Source: SHWC01 sp050173345 (GTDB taxonomy: Bacteria > Pseudomonadota > Alphaproteobacteria > UBA828). Taken from it: a DNA stretch of 64,000 bases. Positions 61,086 through 64,000 of the stretch are shown piece by piece. The translations under genes were made by a program, and so were the position numbers. Each line of letters opens with the position of its first letter. Positions within the stretch are counted from its first letter, which is position 1. Where the stretch lies: NCBI GenBank assembly GCA_050173345.1, contig JBFXKW010000001.1:124001-188000 (forward strand). Reading direction: 5' to 3'. The notes below the pieces were generated by a model. The model was not told where the DNA came from. It made no database searches and was given only the letters and a program-made list of their open reading frames with translations.

Positions 61086-61883
61086 ATGCCCATGCTCGAA
61101 CGCTCGGAGGGCGCGCTCTGGTACGAGGTCATCGACATCGCGCCGCCCTGGGTCGCGCCGCGCGAGACCATCCTGTTCCTGCACGGGCTCGCCATCGATT
61201 CTGGCATCTGGGCCGGCTGGCTGCCCGCGCTGGTCGATCGCTACCGGATCGTGCGGATGGACCTGCGCAGCTTCGGCCGTTCCTTCGTGCCGGCGCCGGG
61301 GGCGGCGTGGTCGATGGCGGCGATCGCCAAGGACGTGCGCGACGTGATGGCGGCGGCCGGCATCGAGAAGGTGCACTTCGTCGGCGAATCGACCGGCGGC
61401 ACGGTCGGCCTCCACCTCGCGGCCTATCAGCCCGCGTGCCTCAAGAGCCTCACCATGGTCTCGGCGGCGCACCGCGGCGGCTCGATCGGCCGCGCCAGGC
61501 AGCTCCGCGACGACGTGACCGCGCTCGGCATGGACCGCTGGTCCGAGACCCTGATGCCGCTCCGCTTCCATGAGGGCGCGATCCCGGCGCCGATGTGGCG
61601 CTGGTTCCACGACGTGCAGCGAAGCGCCGCGCCCCATGCCTGCGTCGACCTGGTCGACATGCTGGTGCAGGTGGACCTGACGGACCGCCTGCCCGAAATC
61701 GCCACGCCGACCCTCATCATCGCGCCCGACGACAGCCCCTTCGTCTCGGTCGAATCCGCGCTCGAACGCAAGCGCGCCATGCCGAACGCCCGCCTCCAGG
61801 TCATCGCGGGCGCCCGCCACGGCGTGGCGTTCAGCCACGGGGCGGCGTGTGCGGAAGCGTTGAGAGACTTCCTGACGAGATAG
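61086..61883 (+). CDS. Alpha/beta hydrolase
   Basis: A 265-residue cytoplasmic hydrolase. The nucleophile elbow is GESTGG (Ser102), the acid is Asp215 or Asp216 in IIAPDDSPF and the base is His245 in GARHGVAF. The oxyanion region is FLHGLAIDSG. Similar enzymes include enol-lactone hydrolase (PcaD type) and ring-opening hydrolases; with the CMD-family neighbour, a lactone-type substrate is plausible. Confidence 0.9.
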   Translation: MPMLERSEGALWYEVIDIAPPWVAPRETILFLHGLAIDSGIWAGWLPALVDRYRIVRMDLRSFGRSFVPAPGAAWSMAAIAKDVRDVMAAAGIEKVHFVGESTGGTVGLHLAAYQPACLKSLTMVSAAHRGGSIGRARQLRDDVTALGMDRWSETLMPLRFHEGAIPAPMWRWFHDVQRSAAPHACVDLVDMLVQVDLTDRLPEIATPTLIIAPDDSPFVSVESALERKRAMPNARLQVIAGARHGVAFSHGAACAEALRDFLTR

Positions 61884-61920
61884 GCCGGCTTCGCCCGCTT
61901 CAAAAGGCGGGGCCGCCGTG

Positions 61921-62787
61921 TCACAGCCCGAAAATCGAAACCAGGCCGGCCTTCTGGCTCAGCGCTGTCATCGCGGCGTCGTCGGGCAGTTCCGCCGGGG
62001 CCGAGGCGGCCCGCAGCACGGACGGCAGCAGGCTGACTTCGCCGACGCTGTTCAGGAAGATGCCGGGCCGCGCGAGCACCCATTGCACGGCGCGACAGAT
62101 GTCCGTCTCGTTTTCCAGCGGCTGATACCAGGTCGTGGCGTTGGGCTTGGCGCCCGCGGGCCAGGGGCCGCGCGCGACCGCCTTGATGGTCTGCACGGCG
62201 ACGTCGCGTTCCTGGCAGAACTTTAGCGTCGCCTCGAAGTCCGGTCCATAGGTCGCGTGATGCGCGGCGAGCCAGTTCCACGGCATCAGCACGGAATCGA
62301 AATCGAACTGCTCCAGGCTCCGCCGGTGCATGGCGGCGACGTCCCAGCCATGCCCAGTCACGCCGATATGGCGCACGAGGCCCTGCTCGCGCGCCTCGAC
62401 CGCGGCCTCCAGCGCGCCACCGGGCGAAAGCGCCCGCTCCCATTCGTCCGGGTGGGTCAGGGAATGGAGCTGCAGCAGGTCGACCCGGTCGGTGCGCAGG
62501 CGTTCGAGCGACTGGTGGATCTCGTCGCGGGCGCCCTGATAGCCGCGCTCCGCGGTCTTGGTCGCCAGGAAGAAGCGGTCGCGGTGGCGGTCCATCCACG
62601 GGCCGATCCGAAGCTCGGAATCGCCATAGCTCCGCGCCGTGTCGATATGATTGATGTCGTATTCGAGGAGCAGCTCGAAGGTGCGGTCGGCCGTCGCCTG
62701 GTCGACCCGGCCGAGCGCCGCGGCGCCGAAGATGACCGCCGAGCTCATATGGCCGGTGCGGCCGAATTTCCGTTTCTCGATGGCCAT
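61921..62787 (-). CDS. Aldo/keto reductase
   Basis: A 288-residue NADPH-dependent reductase with the tetrad Asp49, Tyr54 (DTARSYGDSE), Lys77 and His108 (LLQLHSLT). The ATG at 62787 follows GGGGGACGG. An upstream GTG at 62805 overlaps the stop of the previous gene (GTGA) and could be an alternative, coupled start. It is downstream of the hydantoinase-type gene. Confidence 0.9.
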   Translation of the reverse strand: MAIEKRKFGRTGHMSSAVIFGAAALGRVDQATADRTFELLLEYDINHIDTARSYGDSELRIGPWMDRHRDRFFLATKTAERGYQGARDEIHQSLERLRTDRVDLLQLHSLTHPDEWERALSPGGALEAAVEAREQGLVRHIGVTGHGWDVAAMHRRSLEQFDFDSVLMPWNWLAAHHATYGPDFEATLKFCQERDVAVQTIKAVARGPWPAGAKPNATTWYQPLENETDICRAVQWVLARPGIFLNSVGEVSLLPSVLRAASAPAELPDDAAMTALSQKAGLVSIFGL

Positions 62788-62801
62788 CCTGCCGTCCCCC
62801 G

Positions 62802-64000
62802 TCACAGCGTTTCGCCGTAGATCTCCCGTGCCGCGTGCGACGAAACATACCCCTCGCGCACGTCCTCCGCGACCAGCGCAGGGTCGCGCTGCCTGGGGTC
62901 GCCGTAACCGCCGCCGCCGGGGGCCGCGATGATCATGCGGTCGCCGGGCTTGATCGGCACGTTCGAGTATTTGCTCGGGCTGGTCTTGCCGAACGCCTCG
63001 ACGATGGTCTGCCAGCGTTCGGTGTCGGCCGCGCGGTAGAGCGTCTGCCCCAGCATGCCGGGCCGGCCGCCCTCCAAGGGCCAGGCCGCCTTCTTGTGCT
63101 TGTTGGTCATCTGGCTGACCGTCACGCCGTCGAGGCAGCGGATGGTCTTGCTGAGCGAGAGGCCGCCGCGGAACCGGCCGGCGCCGCCCGAATCCTGGCG
63201 CAGCGCGAGCGCCTCGACCAGCCAGGGATAGCGCGTCTCGAACACCTCGACCGGCGTGTTGCAGCAGTTCGCGTTGATCGAGGAGGTGGCGTCGTTGCCG
63301 TCGGCGAACGGGCGGCCGCCGAAGCCGGGATAGGCGAGGTCGAAGGCGCAGATCTCGGTGCCGAGCCGCGGGTCGCGCCCGCCGAACACGAAGCAGCCGC
63401 TCGTCGTGCCCTCGGAGGCCATGATGCGCCCGGTGCCGGTCTGCGCCATCGCGCCGAGGATGGCGCAGACGATGATCGGATGGGTCTCCGAATTGCCGCC
63501 GACCTCGGAGCCCGGATAATCGACGTTCATGATCGTGCCGGCCGGCGCGATCACCTTGATCGGGCGGAAGCAGCCCGAATTGCGCGGGATCGATTCGTCG
63601 GTCAGGTGCAGCATGGCGTTGTAGGAGGCCGACCAGGCGACGCCGAGGGTCGCGTTGATCGGCCCCTTGGCCTGCGGCGAGGAGCCGGTGAAATCGATCA
63701 CTGCCTCGTCGCCCTGCACGTGCACGGCGACCTTGATGGCGAAGGCGCGGTCCTCGATGCCGTCATCCTCGACCGCGTCCTCGAAGCGGTAGCAGCCATC
63801 GGGGAAGGCGGCGATCTCGGCGCGCATGCGCGCCTCAGAATAGGCGAGCAGGTCGGAAGCGGTGCGCTTGAAGGTGTCGCGGCCATAGCGCGCGACGAGC
63901 TCCGCCATGCGCCGCGCGCCGAGCTCGGCGCCCGAGATGAGGGCGCGAAGGTCGCCATAGTTGGTGCGCGGCGTGCGGACATTGGCGAGCAGCAGCTTCC
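62802..64000 (-). CDS. Hydantoinase B/oxoprolinase family subunit (C-terminal part, runs off the window)
   Basis: About 398 residues are visible and the frame continues past the window edge, so the start is missing. The visible N terminus LLLANVRTPRTNYGDLRALI, the segment VIDFTGSSPQAKGPINATLG, SETHPIIVCAILGA and the tail APGGGGYGDP are typical of HyuB. The partner HyuA is expected upstream, outside the window. Substrates are N-methylhydantoin, 5-oxoproline or acetone-type carboxylation. A 5-oxoproline role would fit with the gamma-glutamyltransferase nearby, but this is inference. Confidence 0.9.
   Translation of the reverse strand, partial: KLLLANVRTPRTNYGDLRALISGAELGARRMAELVARYGRDTFKRTASDLLAYSEARMRAEIAAFPDGCYRFEDAVEDDGIEDRAFAIKVAVHVQGDEAVIDFTGSSPQAKGPINATLGVAWSASYNAMLHLTDESIPRNSGCFRPIKVIAPAGTIMNVDYPGSEVGGNSETHPIIVCAILGAMAQTGTGRIMASEGTTSGCFVFGGRDPRLGTEICAFDLAYPGFGGRPFADGNDATSSINANCCNTPVEVFETRYPWLVEALALRQDSGGAGRFRGGLSLSKTIRCLDGVTVSQMTNKHKKAAWPLEGGRPGMLGQTLYRAADTERWQTIVEAFGKTSPSKYSNVPIKPGDRMIIAAPGGGGYGDPRQRDPALVAEDVREGYVSSHAAREIYGETL

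Noticed and set aside
1..64000. tRNA, rRNA, CRISPR arrays, IS elements, phage genes
   Set aside because: No tRNA-like cloverleaf, spaced repeat array, transposase or integrase motif was noticed on either strand by reading. A tRNAscan or ISfinder run would be decisive.

Overview
The window is GC-rich, densely coded DNA with short intergenic gaps. It looks like an alphaproteobacterial chromosome, for example a Rhodospirillales- or Hyphomicrobiales-type lineage. Reasons: high GC, many solute transporters, TamA/TamB next to a Liv-type importer, a SoeABC-type sulfite dehydrogenase, and two kinds of dispersed intergenic inverted repeat (3625-3690 and 60955-61032) of the sort common in that class. 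No rRNA, tRNA, CRISPR array, integrase or transposase was seen. Taxonomy is inferred.

Layout. 0-3.6 kb: a truncated membrane sensor with HAMP, a periplasmic binding protein that appears to start at CTG, and a divergent PAS-nucleotidyl cyclase. 3.7-9.1 kb: two paralogous cupins, a VOC ring-cleaving dioxygenase, a divergent IclR regulator and an FUSC exporter, which look like an aromatic-compound locus. 9.5-14.3 kb: a sugar-type ABC importer whose ATPase is fused to a second permease. 14.3-22.6 kb: genes of unknown function, mostly membrane or secreted proteins. The core is a membrane P-loop protein divergent from three translationally coupled envelope genes ending in a 672-residue repeat protein. 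22.6-31.4 kb: GMC oxidoreductase, pirin, TamB, TamA. 31.5-36.4 kb: a complete Liv-type ABC importer. 37.2-40.2 kb: a large HD-GYP receptor with an enlarged catalytic domain.

40.7-49.6 kb holds the most coherent metabolic idea. An acyl-CoA dehydrogenase homologue has Gln where the catalytic Glu should be and an Arg/Gln pair like 3-sulfinopropionyl-CoA desulfinase, an enzyme that releases sulfite. It lies close to soeCBA, which would oxidise sulfite in the cytoplasm. Two isochorismatase-family hydrolases (one without the catalytic Lys) and an acetoacetate-decarboxylase-family protein lie beside it.

49.8-64 kb: an SDR, a MetE-family protein, a peptide ABC importer (binding protein on the minus strand, ATPase, permease and a permease-ATPase fusion on the plus strand) followed by a gamma-glutamyltransferase, then LLM oxidoreductase, CMD-family protein, alpha/beta hydrolase, aldo/keto reductase and a truncated hydantoinase-B/oxoprolinase subunit. 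Uptake and cleavage of gamma-glutamyl peptides is a plausible theme.

Several ABC ATPases here have degenerate nucleotide-site motifs arranged asymmetrically between partners. All residue assignments were made by eye and family comparisons are from memory.
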